Shown here one piece after another: positions 1 through 7,644 of a stretch of 64,000 nt of DNA (the stretch's first letter is position 1; each line of letters opens with the position of its first letter). Made by a program: the position numbers and the translations under genes. The notes beneath the pieces are model-generated. The model was not told the origin of the DNA, ran no database searches, and saw only the letters and a program-made list of their open reading frames with translations. The stretch is from assembly GCF_900186535.1 (NCBI RefSeq), contig NZ_FYDE01000005.1:1712895-1776894 (forward strand), read 5' to 3'. The DNA comes from Marasmitruncus massiliensis (GTDB lineage Bacteria; Bacillota; Clostridia; Oscillospirales; Ruminococcaceae).

Positions 1-10
1 CACAAAAAAA

Positions 11-52
11 CCGTTTGAGCTCGCTGCATATGCGAGTTCAGGCGGTTTTTCG
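11..52. terminator. Bidirectional hairpin terminator at window edge
   Basis: A stem CCGtttGAgCTCG pairs with CGAGtTCaggCGG around a short loop. A-tracts lie on the left and a T-run on the right, so it could stop transcription in either direction. The gene it serves is outside the window. Confidence 0.55.
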
Positions 53-140
53 TTATCGCGTGACGTCGTCATTGGATGGATTCGCAGCATTATAAAGAAT
101 ATTACAAAGGACGTATATATTACTGCGGAAAATAAGGGCA

Positions 141-327
141 CCATGAGAAACGGTATGCACCGGATTATATCACAAGAGAATTCCAAAGAGTGCTTAAAAA
201 TGGCCATCTTCCCCAATTGAGGTTCCATGATCTTCGTCACAGTACGGCCAACATTTTATATGATAAAGTCTGAAGCTTAAAAGATATTCAAGAGTGGTTG
301 GGACATGCAGATTTTTTTCATAGTTAA
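141..327 (+). pseudogene. Tyrosine recombinase (integrase) C-terminal remnant
   Basis: One frame starting at 145 reads through the catalytic C-terminal part of a phage/ICE-type tyrosine recombinase. It contains the HxxR box as FHDLRHS and, further on, IQEWLGHAD, which is the second conserved His region. In-frame stops at 271-273 and 325-327 break it, and nothing upstream restores an N-terminal domain, so it cannot be functional. Similar integrase ends occur in many clostridial prophages and ICEs. It sits directly before a truncated TRAP permease, so it is probably the scar of an excised or decayed element. Confidence 0.75.
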
Positions 328-455
328 GATGCGGATAAAAAGAATTCAGGACACATTTGTTAGCGCTGGTAGACATTTATGTTGGAACTACCGGAAAAGA
401 AGAAAAAGTAAAACCCGCAGAACAGCTTGATAAGCTAATCTACGGGTTTTACTTT
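310..455 (+). repeat. Integrase 3'-end scar, copy A
   Basis: This stretch contains the pattern ttAAGATGCGgATAAAA, GAaTTCAGgACA, CATTTGTTAG, CTGGTAGaCATTTaTGTT, followed by a purine-rich run and a hairpin. The same order of words occurs at about 37370-37526 with scattered substitutions. It is probably the 3' non-coding tail of two related integrase genes. Confidence 0.6.
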
Positions 456-456
456 T
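408..456 (+). terminator. Rho-independent terminator
   Basis: GTAAAACCCG at 408-417 pairs with CGGGTTTTAC at 443-452, with an inner AGCTT/AAGCT pairing, followed by TTTT. It lies at the end of the integrase remnant and abuts the truncated TRAP permease. Confidence 0.7.
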
Positions 457-967
457 GGTGGCAGGCGTGTTTACCTCCACTGAGTCCGCTGCAATTGCCT
501 GTGTATATGCGCTAATTATTACCTTTGCAGTCTACCATGAAATCTCAATCAGGGAAATGATCCCGATTATGAAGCGCAGTATTAAAACCTTGGCAATGGT
601 TATGGCGCTGATTGGGATATCTTCCGCATTTGGTTGGGTAGTTTCTTATCTGCAGATTCCTGCAAAAATGTCTGGATTGCTTCTAAGCATTTCGTCCAAT
701 AAAATAATAATTTTACTGATTATTAATCTGATGCTTTTGATTTTGGGTACAATGATGGACATGATTTGCAGTATCCTACTTGTAACCCCCATTCTATTGC
801 CTGTGGTAACAGCATTAGGCATAGGCCCAATCCAGCTGGGCATTATCATGATTCTAAATTTAGGAATAGGCCTGATTACTCCACCTGTCGGTGTACTGTT
901 ATTTGTGTGCAGCGCGACCTCAAAACGGTCCATAGAACAATTGACAAAGGCTATGCTACCTCATTAG
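455..967 (+). pseudogene. TRAP transporter large permease DctM, C-terminal fragment
   Basis: About 170 residues match the C-terminal part of DctM-type TRAP large permeases, the membrane subunit that moves C4-dicarboxylates or sugar acids with a periplasmic binding protein. It contains the family run GVFTSTESAAIA followed by four to five hydrophobic segments and the late motif LGIGLITPPVGVLLF. Intact DctM has about 425 residues, so some 250 N-terminal residues are missing. The coding frame begins immediately after the integrase scar terminator and no start codon with a ribosome site is visible. The truncation is best explained by insertion and partial loss of an integrative element. Confidence 0.8.
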
Positions 968-1078
968 AGGTGTCATAATATGCGATTATGGTTTTTGAGA
1001 CTTTTCATACCGTTATCCATAAAAATGGTCATAGCTGAATTTTTGCGTCAATGTCTTATAAAATATGCAACGGTCTGC

Positions 1079-1804
1079 TCAACCTAGTCGGGAGCGTTCG
1101 TCAATCTTATGGATGATGCTACGAATATGTTTACCCATAGCCTCGCAGGCGCGGTCTGCATCGCGGCCAATTAGGGCTTCATAAATACGCCGGTGATGCA
1201 AATCCGTGCCGTCCAATGTAAGGTCCAAATCAAAATATTCCGCAATGGCAGCAAAGCAGTATTTCTTTACCACATACATGGACTGTATGAGCAAATCGCT
1301 TTTGGAGGCTTCTGCGATCGCCAGATGGAAATCAAAGTCAAATGCAGGGTAGTTCTGCAAATCATGATTATTCTGTTCACAGATATGCATTTTTTCTTCG
1401 ATCAGGCATAAGTCATTCGCCGTAGCCCGCATAGCGGCGTAACGTGCTGCAGTAGACTCGATACTCTCACGGAATTCCAAAATTTTGGCCACATCGGTTT
1501 TTCCAGTAAAGAGATAGGGAATCAGGAAATCGATGTATAAGGCGACACCTGTACCCTTTACATAATTGCCGTCACCTCGCCGTGTTTCCAAAATGCCCAG
1601 CATGTTGAGATTGGTAATGGCGGAGCGCACGGTATGGCGGCTTACGCCGAGCATTTCTTTGAGCTCGTTTTCCGACGGAATTTTTTCGCCTTGTTTCCAA
1701 GTACCGTCCATCACCTTACCCAAGAGAGTATCAAAAGTGGCTTGGCTTACATTCACTTTTGGAATTTTTAAAATATCGGAAGTAGAAAATTGATTTTCCG
1801 GCAT
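1079..1804 (-). CDS. GntR-family regulator, FCD (FadR-like) subgroup
   Basis: A 241-residue cytoplasmic transcription factor. Residues about 20-85 form the GntR winged helix-turn-helix (QGEKIPSENELKEMLGVSRH, ending in the wing RRGDGNYV). The rest is an all-helical FCD ligand domain, in which DFDFH, DLHHRR and MGKHIR supply the usual metal-binding Asp/His set. FCD regulators usually sense sugars, sugar acids or carboxylates. The gene is divergent from the sugar operon starting at 2190, with a 385-bp shared control region, so it is the likely local repressor of that operon. The effector is not known. Confidence 0.88.
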   Translation of the reverse strand: MPENQFSTSDILKIPKVNVSQATFDTLLGKVMDGTWKQGEKIPSENELKEMLGVSRHTVRSAITNLNMLGILETRRGDGNYVKGTGVALYIDFLIPYLFTGKTDVAKILEFRESIESTAARYAAMRATANDLCLIEEKMHICEQNNHDLQNYPAFDFDFHLAIAEASKSDLLIQSMYVVKKYCFAAIAEYFDLDLTLDGTDLHHRRIYEALIGRDADRACEAMGKHIRSIIHKIDERSRLG

Positions 1805-1907
1805 TAGCCTGACACGCTCCCACCTAAGATTCTATATTTGTAAGCGTACCAGCTCCACGTATGGAGAAGTCCACCGCCCCAAAATATAAGTATATGTTAT
1901 TGTAGGG

Positions 1908-1941
1908 AATATTTGTAAAAGGAAAAATCTTTTACGATATT
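1908..1941. promoter_or_regulatory. Inverted repeat in the GntR promoter region
   Basis: AATATtTGTAAAAG pairs with CTTTTACgATATT around a 7-nt spacer, about 100 bp upstream of the GntR start. It may be an autoregulatory operator or a hairpin in its leader. Otherwise 1805-2047 is AT-rich with no gene. Confidence 0.35.
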
Positions 1942-2047
1942 TATTATACTTCAAAAAAAGTGGATGTCAAACAAGATACAAGCAGATTTTTAAAAAAATA
2001 TTTTTATGATATAAAAAGCGATCGATTTTTAGTTTAAAATGTCTATA

Positions 2048-2091
2048 TTGACAATAAAATGCCTTGTGTTATAATTTACTTGTTGGACAAG
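2048..2091 (+). promoter_or_regulatory. Sigma-70 promoter and putative GntR operator of the sugar operon
   Basis: TTGACA (2048-2053) and TATAAT (2070-2075) are separated by 16 bp, a near-perfect housekeeping promoter. The palindrome CTTGT-TGG-ACAAG (2079-2091) covers the expected start site. Its form (TTGTnnnACAA) fits operators of FCD-type GntR regulators. Repression by the divergent GntR protein is inferred. Confidence 0.65.
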
Positions 2092-2189
2092 CAACATCAA
2101 TCAATGACGCATTTGCAGCAAATAGCTCAAAAGCGATTTTTAAAGGGATAACACAAATGCTGATAGGACATTGATAAGGAGTGTAAAAA

Positions 2190-3176
2190 ATGAGAAAATT
2201 GAAGCTATCTAAAACCGAGCTGCAAGTCACGCCCCTTTGTTTGGGAACTGTGAATTATGATTCCACCCTGTCAAAGGTGGATGCAAAACATCAGATGTCC
2301 CAATATCTGGAACTGGGCGGAAATTTCATCGATACCGCTCATGTGTACGGTGACTGGAATCCGGGTTTGCTGTGCCGCAGTGAGCATACGATCGGCGAAT
2401 GGTTTGCCGAGACGGGCAACCGGCAAAAAGTCGTGCTCGCCACGAAGGGCGCTCACCCAGACTGGTTGAACATGTCTGTGCCGCGGGTGAAGGCCGAAGA
2501 TATCGCCAAAGATCTGGATGAGAGCCTTCACTATTTACAAACAGATTATATCGATCTGTACTTTTTGCATCGAGATGACCCTTCAGTGCCGGTGAGCGAG
2601 ATTGTGGATTGTCTGGAAGATGCTATGAAGGTTGGAAAGATCCGGTATTACGGCTGTTCCAATTGGTCCTTGGAGAGACTGAGAGAAGCAAACACCTATG
2701 CCGCTCAAACTGGTAAGCAGGGCTTTATATGCAATCAGTTGATGTGGAGCCTCGCCGATATCAACTTTGACAATCTGGCAGACAAGACGTTTGTCCTGAT
2801 GGACGGGAAAACACACCGCTACCACGCGGAAAATAATTTAAACGCCATGGCGTATATGTCGATTGCGAAAGGCTATTTCACCCGCAAAGCCGCGGGTGAG
2901 CAACTGCCTGCCAGTGTCACGGATGTGTATGACAGCGAGAGCAATTTCCACATTTTTGAAGAGTTGATACATCTGGCAAAAGAGACCGATTATTCCATCA
3001 ACGATCTTTCACTGTTGTACATCATAGCGAACCAGGCGTTCCCGGCCGTGCCCATTGCCTCTTTTGACAATGACAATCAGCTGAAACAAGCCATGGACTG
3101 CTGCAACAAGCCTGTCCCCGTGGAACTGTGCAAACTGCTGGGCAGCTATAAAAAATTTGTGTACCGGACAAATTAA
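2190..3176 (+). CDS. Aldo/keto reductase
   Basis: A 328-residue NADPH-dependent TIM-barrel oxidoreductase of the aldo/keto reductase superfamily. The catalytic tetrad is visible: Asp48 and Tyr53 in DTAHVY, Lys86 in LATKGAH, and His in YFLHRDD. The C-terminal part carries the cofactor-binding region (AVPIASF). The start has an AAGGAG ribosome site. It is the first gene after the operon promoter and is followed 26 bp later by the isomerase. In this operon it could reduce or oxidise a sugar or polyol at the entry of the pathway, but the substrate cannot be told. Confidence 0.85.
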   Translation: MRKLKLSKTELQVTPLCLGTVNYDSTLSKVDAKHQMSQYLELGGNFIDTAHVYGDWNPGLLCRSEHTIGEWFAETGNRQKVVLATKGAHPDWLNMSVPRVKAEDIAKDLDESLHYLQTDYIDLYFLHRDDPSVPVSEIVDCLEDAMKVGKIRYYGCSNWSLERLREANTYAAQTGKQGFICNQLMWSLADINFDNLADKTFVLMDGKTHRYHAENNLNAMAYMSIAKGYFTRKAAGEQLPASVTDVYDSESNFHIFEELIHLAKETDYSINDLSLLYIIANQAFPAVPIASFDNDNQLKQAMDCCNKPVPVELCKLLGSYKKFVYRTN

Positions 3177-3202
3177 AATCTGACGAAAGGCTGAGGTGAA
3201 TT

Positions 3203-4465
3203 ATGGAAGACAGAAATTTGACCCAGGCGTACGAACATGCGAAAGAAGTATACGGCGGGCTTGGCGTGGATGTGGAAAAGGCGATGGCTTTAGCCGACGG
3301 TATAGCCATCTCCATGCATAGCTGGCAGGGAGACGATTTAATCGGCTTTGACGGCTCGCAGGAATTGAGCGGCGGTATCGCCTCTACGGGCAACTACATA
3401 GGCCGCGCGCGTACGCTGCCCGAACTGCTGGCCGACCTGGACGAGGCCATGGGTATGATACCGGGCAAGCTGAAAGTGAGCGTGCATGCCTGCCAGGCCG
3501 ATCTGGGCGGAAAAAAGATCGGGCGCGATGCCTATACGGTGCAGCATTTTTCCGGCTGGATCGACTGGGCTAAGGAACGGAAGATCGGTCTGGACTTTAA
3601 TCCCACCTTTTTTTCCAGCCCGCAGATGGACGGTGATTTTTCGCTTTCCTCTTTTGATGACAATAAAAGGAAATTTTGGATAGAACATGGTAAGCGCTGT
3701 CGTGAAATCGGGGAGGCGTTTGGGCGGATGCTGGGTATCCGCAGTTTGGTCAACTACTGGATGCCCGACGGCTATAAGGATATCCCCGCCGACACTGCCG
3801 CCCGGCGTGAACTGATGGTGCAGTCGCTTGATGAGATTTTCAGCGCGCCGATGGATAAAACCTGCGTAGCCGAAGCGTTGGAGAGCAAGCTGTTCGGCCT
3901 GGGTCTGGAAAGCTACACAGCGGCCAGCCATGAATTCTCTTTGGGCTATGCCATAACCAGGAAAAAAATCTACACCATGGACGCGGGCCACTTCCATCCG
4001 ACCGAGCGTATCAGCGCAAAGTTCAGCGCCGTTTTGCAGTATCTGGATGAGATTTTGCTTCACGTAAGCCGCGGCGTCCGTTGGGATTCGGACCATGTGG
4101 TTATTTGGGACGAAGAACTGCAGAGCATGATGAATGAGATCATTTTCAACGGCTATCCCGACCGTGTCAATATTGGGCTCGATTTTTTCGACGCATCCAT
4201 CAACCGCATTGCATGCTGGGTAATCGGTACGCGAAACACCCGCAAAGCGCTGCTTTCCGCGGCGCTGAACCCCATCCATCTGGCGAAAGACGCAGAGCGG
4301 CGGGGTGATTATACCGCGCGGCTGGCCTACCTGGAAGAGGCGAAAACACTGCCGTTCAGCGCGGTGTGGGATTATTACTGCGCCCGGCAGGGCGTGCCTG
4401 TGGGTACGGAATGGATTGCCCGCATGAAGCAATATGAAAAAGTCGTGCTGTCAACCCGCGGATGA
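3203..4465 (+). CDS. rhaA: L-rhamnose isomerase family protein (candidate L-lyxose isomerase)
   Basis: A 420-residue metal-dependent ketol isomerase of the RhaA family, normal length. Family landmarks are MHSWQGDD near the N-terminus, LDFNPTFFS, NYWMPDG, the metal/substrate run DAGHFHPTE and SDHVVIWDEEL. RhaA converts L-rhamnose to L-rhamnulose and is known also to isomerise L-lyxose to L-xylulose and L-mannose to L-fructose. The downstream genes encode an L-xylulose-type kinase and two pentose-5-phosphate epimerases, with no rhamnulose-1-phosphate aldolase, so L-lyxose is the more consistent substrate. It ends ten bases before the next start. Confidence 0.9.
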   Translation: MEDRNLTQAYEHAKEVYGGLGVDVEKAMALADGIAISMHSWQGDDLIGFDGSQELSGGIASTGNYIGRARTLPELLADLDEAMGMIPGKLKVSVHACQADLGGKKIGRDAYTVQHFSGWIDWAKERKIGLDFNPTFFSSPQMDGDFSLSSFDDNKRKFWIEHGKRCREIGEAFGRMLGIRSLVNYWMPDGYKDIPADTAARRELMVQSLDEIFSAPMDKTCVAEALESKLFGLGLESYTAASHEFSLGYAITRKKIYTMDAGHFHPTERISAKFSAVLQYLDEILLHVSRGVRWDSDHVVIWDEELQSMMNEIIFNGYPDRVNIGLDFFDASINRIACWVIGTRNTRKALLSAALNPIHLAKDAERRGDYTARLAYLEEAKTLPFSAVWDYYCARQGVPVGTEWIARMKQYEKVVLSTRG

Positions 4466-4475
4466 GGTGAGAAAA

Positions 4476-4841
4476 ATGGAACAGACTGCAAAAACAGAAT
4501 GGGTCATTCCGGATATGTATTGGCCTGAGATAACCTCCGGCAGGAATTATGTGAGCCATGAATCCGTATGCGTGCTCAACACCGGCGAGCGCGACTGCGA
4601 AGTGCGCATAACTTTATACTATGAAGACAGCGACCCCGTAGTGTTGCAGCCGGCGCGGTGCGACGCAATGCGTACACACCACATCCGGATGGACCGGATA
4701 CGGGACATGACTGGCGCCCCTGTGCGCAAGGGCGTACCTTACGCGGCACGGGTGCTGTGTAGCGTGCCGGTGACCGTACAGTACACCAGGGTGGACACCT
4801 CTGAAAGCACGAATGCCATTATGACGACTATGGCCCGCTGA
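4476..4841 (+). CDS. ASRT-family small-molecule-binding protein (PF07100-like)
   Basis: A 121-residue protein resembling the Anabaena sensory rhodopsin transducer family. The shared pattern is W-I near the start, a Y-P segment, then VSHESVCVLNTGERDCEV-ITLYYEDS, a central HHIRMDRIRD and the end VPVTVQYTRVDTSESTNAIMTT. ATG 4476 is preferred because GAGGTGAG precedes it; an upstream in-frame start at 4434 would overlap the isomerase. The family folds as a small beta-sandwich. It has been proposed from comparative genomics to bind small molecules such as sugars, and it occurs in carbohydrate loci of bacteria without rhodopsins. Here it is embedded in a sugar operon, so a sugar-sensing or mutarotase-like auxiliary role is a fair inference. 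Confidence 0.72.
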   Translation: MEQTAKTEWVIPDMYWPEITSGRNYVSHESVCVLNTGERDCEVRITLYYEDSDPVVLQPARCDAMRTHHIRMDRIRDMTGAPVRKGVPYAARVLCSVPVTVQYTRVDTSESTNAIMTTMAR

Positions 4842-4897
4842 AAAAAATAGAAAGGCGGCCGTGGCACAGTGGGCGCGTTGCGGAAAGAAGACGCGGA

Positions 4898-6061
4898 ATG
4901 AATAAAAATGTGAAACAGTATATGGGTTCCCTGATGCTGTCCGTCGTCGCGACAGCCATTACTTCCGGCACGCTGGCCGTCATGCTCAACGATATCATCC
5001 GAAGCTATTCTCTCAAAGGAGTGGAAGAGGGGTTGATGAGCAGCCTGGTGAGCGCGGGCGCCCTTACCGCGCTGCTGGGAACCATTATCCTGCAGGGGCG
5101 GGTACGGAAGACCCAGTGGATCATCGGCGGCGGCCTGCTGATGTCATTGATGCTGATGATAAAGGGCGCATCGGTACCCTTCGGCATGTTTCTGACAGCC
5201 TGTTTTGCCATGGGTCTGGGGCTGGGCGTGACGGACTCCTGCCAAAGTGCATTCCTGGCGGACCTGACACCCAGCGGTTCGGCAAAATACATGGGTGCCC
5301 TGCACGGCGTGTTTGGCATCGGCAGTTTTTTGACGCCCACCATCCTTCACAGGCTGTTGGGGGTTCTGCCCTGGCACAGCGTTTACATTTTGCAGGGGAC
5401 GTTTTGCCTTGTGCTGATCCTTCAATTCGCGCTGGCGACGGGCACGCTGGGCAGGCAGATTCCGGTGGCGGCATACCGGGAGCAGAAATTCGATCGGCAA
5501 AGCTTTGAGCGCTTTTTCAAAAATAAATATTTTCTTCTTTTGCTGTGGTCCCTGTTTTTCGGCGCGGCGGGGCAAAGCGGCGTAATTGTGTGGACACTGC
5601 GCTACGTTTCTGTCTATTTGGGCAGTCCGGCAATTGCTACAGTGTGTCTGTCACTGTTTTGGGTTACCAGTACGCTTAGCCGTTTTGCGGCCCCTCATCT
5701 TCCGCTCAGCCCCAGTCGCATCCTGGCTTACGGCGCGTTTATTTCGGCGGTGGTGTGGGGCGCGGCTATTGGCATCAGCACGCCGCTGTTCGTTTGTTTT
5801 GCTTGCTGCCTGGCGGGGCTTGCCAGCGGGGCGTGCATGCCCATGTCGCTGCATGAAGGCGCTACGATCTGTCCGGGCAATACGGGCGTTCCTACCAGTG
5901 TGCTGATGATTGTAAAAACGGTAGCCCAGGCCGTGGCGCCGCTGGCGGTTGCATATGCCATGTCACTGTGGGGCATGCGGAATGCCATGTTCGTGACAGC
6001 AGTGTTCTTTGCGTTGAACGGAACGGCGGCCTTTGCGATGGGTAACCGGCAGACTACTTGA
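4898..6061 (+). CDS. Major facilitator superfamily transporter
   Basis: A 387-residue integral membrane protein with about twelve hydrophobic segments in two six-helix halves joined by a polar loop (residues about 185-210). Conserved charged runs of the sugar-porter type are weak, so the subfamily is uncertain. It resembles small sugar MFS permeases that carry GxxxGLGxGxxDxxxN-like helices (here GLGLGVTDSCQS). It precedes a complete ABC importer, so it could be an alternative uptake route or an exporter of a pathway by-product. No frameshift or truncation is visible. Confidence 0.75.
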   Translation: MNKNVKQYMGSLMLSVVATAITSGTLAVMLNDIIRSYSLKGVEEGLMSSLVSAGALTALLGTIILQGRVRKTQWIIGGGLLMSLMLMIKGASVPFGMFLTACFAMGLGLGVTDSCQSAFLADLTPSGSAKYMGALHGVFGIGSFLTPTILHRLLGVLPWHSVYILQGTFCLVLILQFALATGTLGRQIPVAAYREQKFDRQSFERFFKNKYFLLLLWSLFFGAAGQSGVIVWTLRYVSVYLGSPAIATVCLSLFWVTSTLSRFAAPHLPLSPSRILAYGAFISAVVWGAAIGISTPLFVCFACCLAGLASGACMPMSLHEGATICPGNTGVPTSVLMIVKTVAQAVAPLAVAYAMSLWGMRNAMFVTAVFFALNGTAAFAMGNRQTT

Positions 6062-6186
6062 AAGAAGCGGATGGGGGTTGTTCCATCCATAAACTGTTTT
6101 TTAAAATCCGAAGAACGAAAAGGAGGATTCGTAGGTGTAAGCTTTTAAAAAACAGAACAAATAATAAACGAAAAGGAGATCATTCA

Positions 6187-7293
6187 ATGAAAAAGAAAGC
6201 ATTATCGATGTTGTTGGCAACTGCCATACTCTTAAGCCTGGCGGGTTGTGGCGGCAGTGCGGCCCCGGCGTCTAAATCGAGTTCCGTTTCACAAGAAGAA
6301 TCCTCTTCTACAGCCGCTTCAACGGACACTTCGGCGGCGTCCGGCGAAGTCGTTATGGTCGGTACGGAGGGCAGTATCTCTGCTGAGAAATTTGGCTATG
6401 AGGTGATTCCCAACAGGAAATACACCATTGCGGTGGTAACAAAGAGCGCAGCCATTCCCGTGTGGGAGTCACACATCATCGCAGCACAGAAGGCCGGCGA
6501 GGAGATTGGCGTGGAAGTGCTTGATTACTCGCCTACAAAAGCTGATAACGTGGAAGAGCAAAAGCGTATTTTGGAGGACCTGATCACCACCGGTGTGGAC
6601 GCCGTGGTGTTGGCGCCTGCGAATACGGAAGCGGTGAAAGGCCCCGTGCAGGACCTGATCGATGCGGGTATTCCCGTCATTTATGACAATACCATGGGCC
6701 CGTCCGATGTGGATTATCTCACTTATGTAGGGATCGACAACGAACTGGTGGGCCGGATGATCGCCAACGAAATAACGAAGATGATTGGACAGGAAGGCAA
6801 AGTAGTGGTCATGGAGGGTGTGCCCGGCCAGGCCACGTCCGATTTGCGTACCGCCGCCTGCCTGGAGGAGTTTGCCGCATATCCAAACATCGAGGTGGAA
6901 AGCGGCGTGACCAAATGGCAGGCCGACGAAGGCCGCAAATTGGCCGAGGACTATATCACCAAATGGGGTGACTCGCTGTCCGCCCTGGTGGCCGTGGGCG
7001 GAAACCAGGCTGAGGGCGCCGTGGAGGCCGTAAAAGCGGCCGGTTTGGAAGGCAAGGTTCTGGTCAGCGGCTTTGACGTACAGGAACCGCAGTACGCGGC
7101 TGTAAGCAACGGTGCCGAGGCGTTTACCGTATCTCAGGGCGTATATGAGCAGGCTTACCTGAGCGTGGTTGCCGCGGTGCGGGCGCTGAACGGCGAAGAG
7201 GTCCCTCGCCAGATCAACTGCCCCATCACCATTGTCAATCAGGACAACCTGGAGAAAATGGACGAGCGCCCAGACGCTCTGCGCAGCCGCTGA
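6187..7293 (+). CDS. Sugar ABC transporter substrate-binding lipoprotein
   Basis: A 368-residue binding protein of the RbsB/RhaS type (periplasmic-binding-protein family 4). ATG 6187 is chosen because AAAAGGAG lies 7-8 bp upstream; the longer frame from 6058 lacks a signal sequence at its start. Residues 1-20 are a lipoprotein signal with lipobox LAGC, followed by a Ser/Ala-rich linker and a two-lobed domain beginning KYTIAVVTKSAAIPVW. It would capture a monosaccharide outside the membrane and deliver it to the permeases encoded at 9161-11097. Linkage to a RhaA-type isomerase suggests L-rhamnose or L-lyxose. Confidence 0.88.
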   Translation: MKKKALSMLLATAILLSLAGCGGSAAPASKSSSVSQEESSSTAASTDTSAASGEVVMVGTEGSISAEKFGYEVIPNRKYTIAVVTKSAAIPVWESHIIAAQKAGEEIGVEVLDYSPTKADNVEEQKRILEDLITTGVDAVVLAPANTEAVKGPVQDLIDAGIPVIYDNTMGPSDVDYLTYVGIDNELVGRMIANEITKMIGQEGKVVVMEGVPGQATSDLRTAACLEEFAAYPNIEVESGVTKWQADEGRKLAEDYITKWGDSLSALVAVGGNQAEGAVEAVKAAGLEGKVLVSGFDVQEPQYAAVSNGAEAFTVSQGVYEQAYLSVVAAVRALNGEEVPRQINCPITIVNQDNLEKMDERPDALRSR

Positions 7294-7352
7294 GAGGCCG
7301 CGCCCAAACACAGGAAAATAATAACAGCGGCAGGGGAGTCTGCCTGAAAAAG

Positions 7353-7475
7353 AGCTGGGGGCCCGGCCTGCGCCGCAGCCATTGATTGAACCTCTGTGGA
7401 GGCGGCGGGCCGAGCTCCATATAATTTTACAACGAATGTATATCGGGGCCGCCCGGTTTGCAAAGGGCGGCGCCC
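7353..7475 (+). promoter_or_regulatory. Intercistronic stem-loops after the binding-protein gene
   Basis: The 351-bp gap (7294-7644) holds no credible gene. It contains two GC-rich imperfect hairpins: GAGCT...GGCCCGGCCTGCGCC pairing with GGCGGCGGGCC-GAGCTC (7353-7416), and GGGGCCGCCC pairing with GGGCGGCGCCC (7445-7475). Such structures often protect or partly terminate the binding-protein mRNA so that it is made in excess over the ATPase and permeases. That role is inferred. Confidence 0.5.
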
Positions 7476-7644
7476 GTTCGTTAGAAATTGCGTTTCCAGT
7501 CATGCGCGGCATGCGATTCATTTTTACAAGGAAAACACGACCTGGCGGTAAGTTCGGGACGGATGCAAAGTGGTACGCGCCGGCTGAAGGTTATCAGATA
7601 GATCACAGTGGTACTCATCATCTGAAAAGGAGAAAGAGCGGCCT

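Noticed and set aside
3338-4432. Long minus-strand open frame opposite the isomerase gene
   Set aside because: It mirrors a well-supported RhaA-family gene, has no family resemblance and no ribosome site. It arises from codon bias on the other strand.
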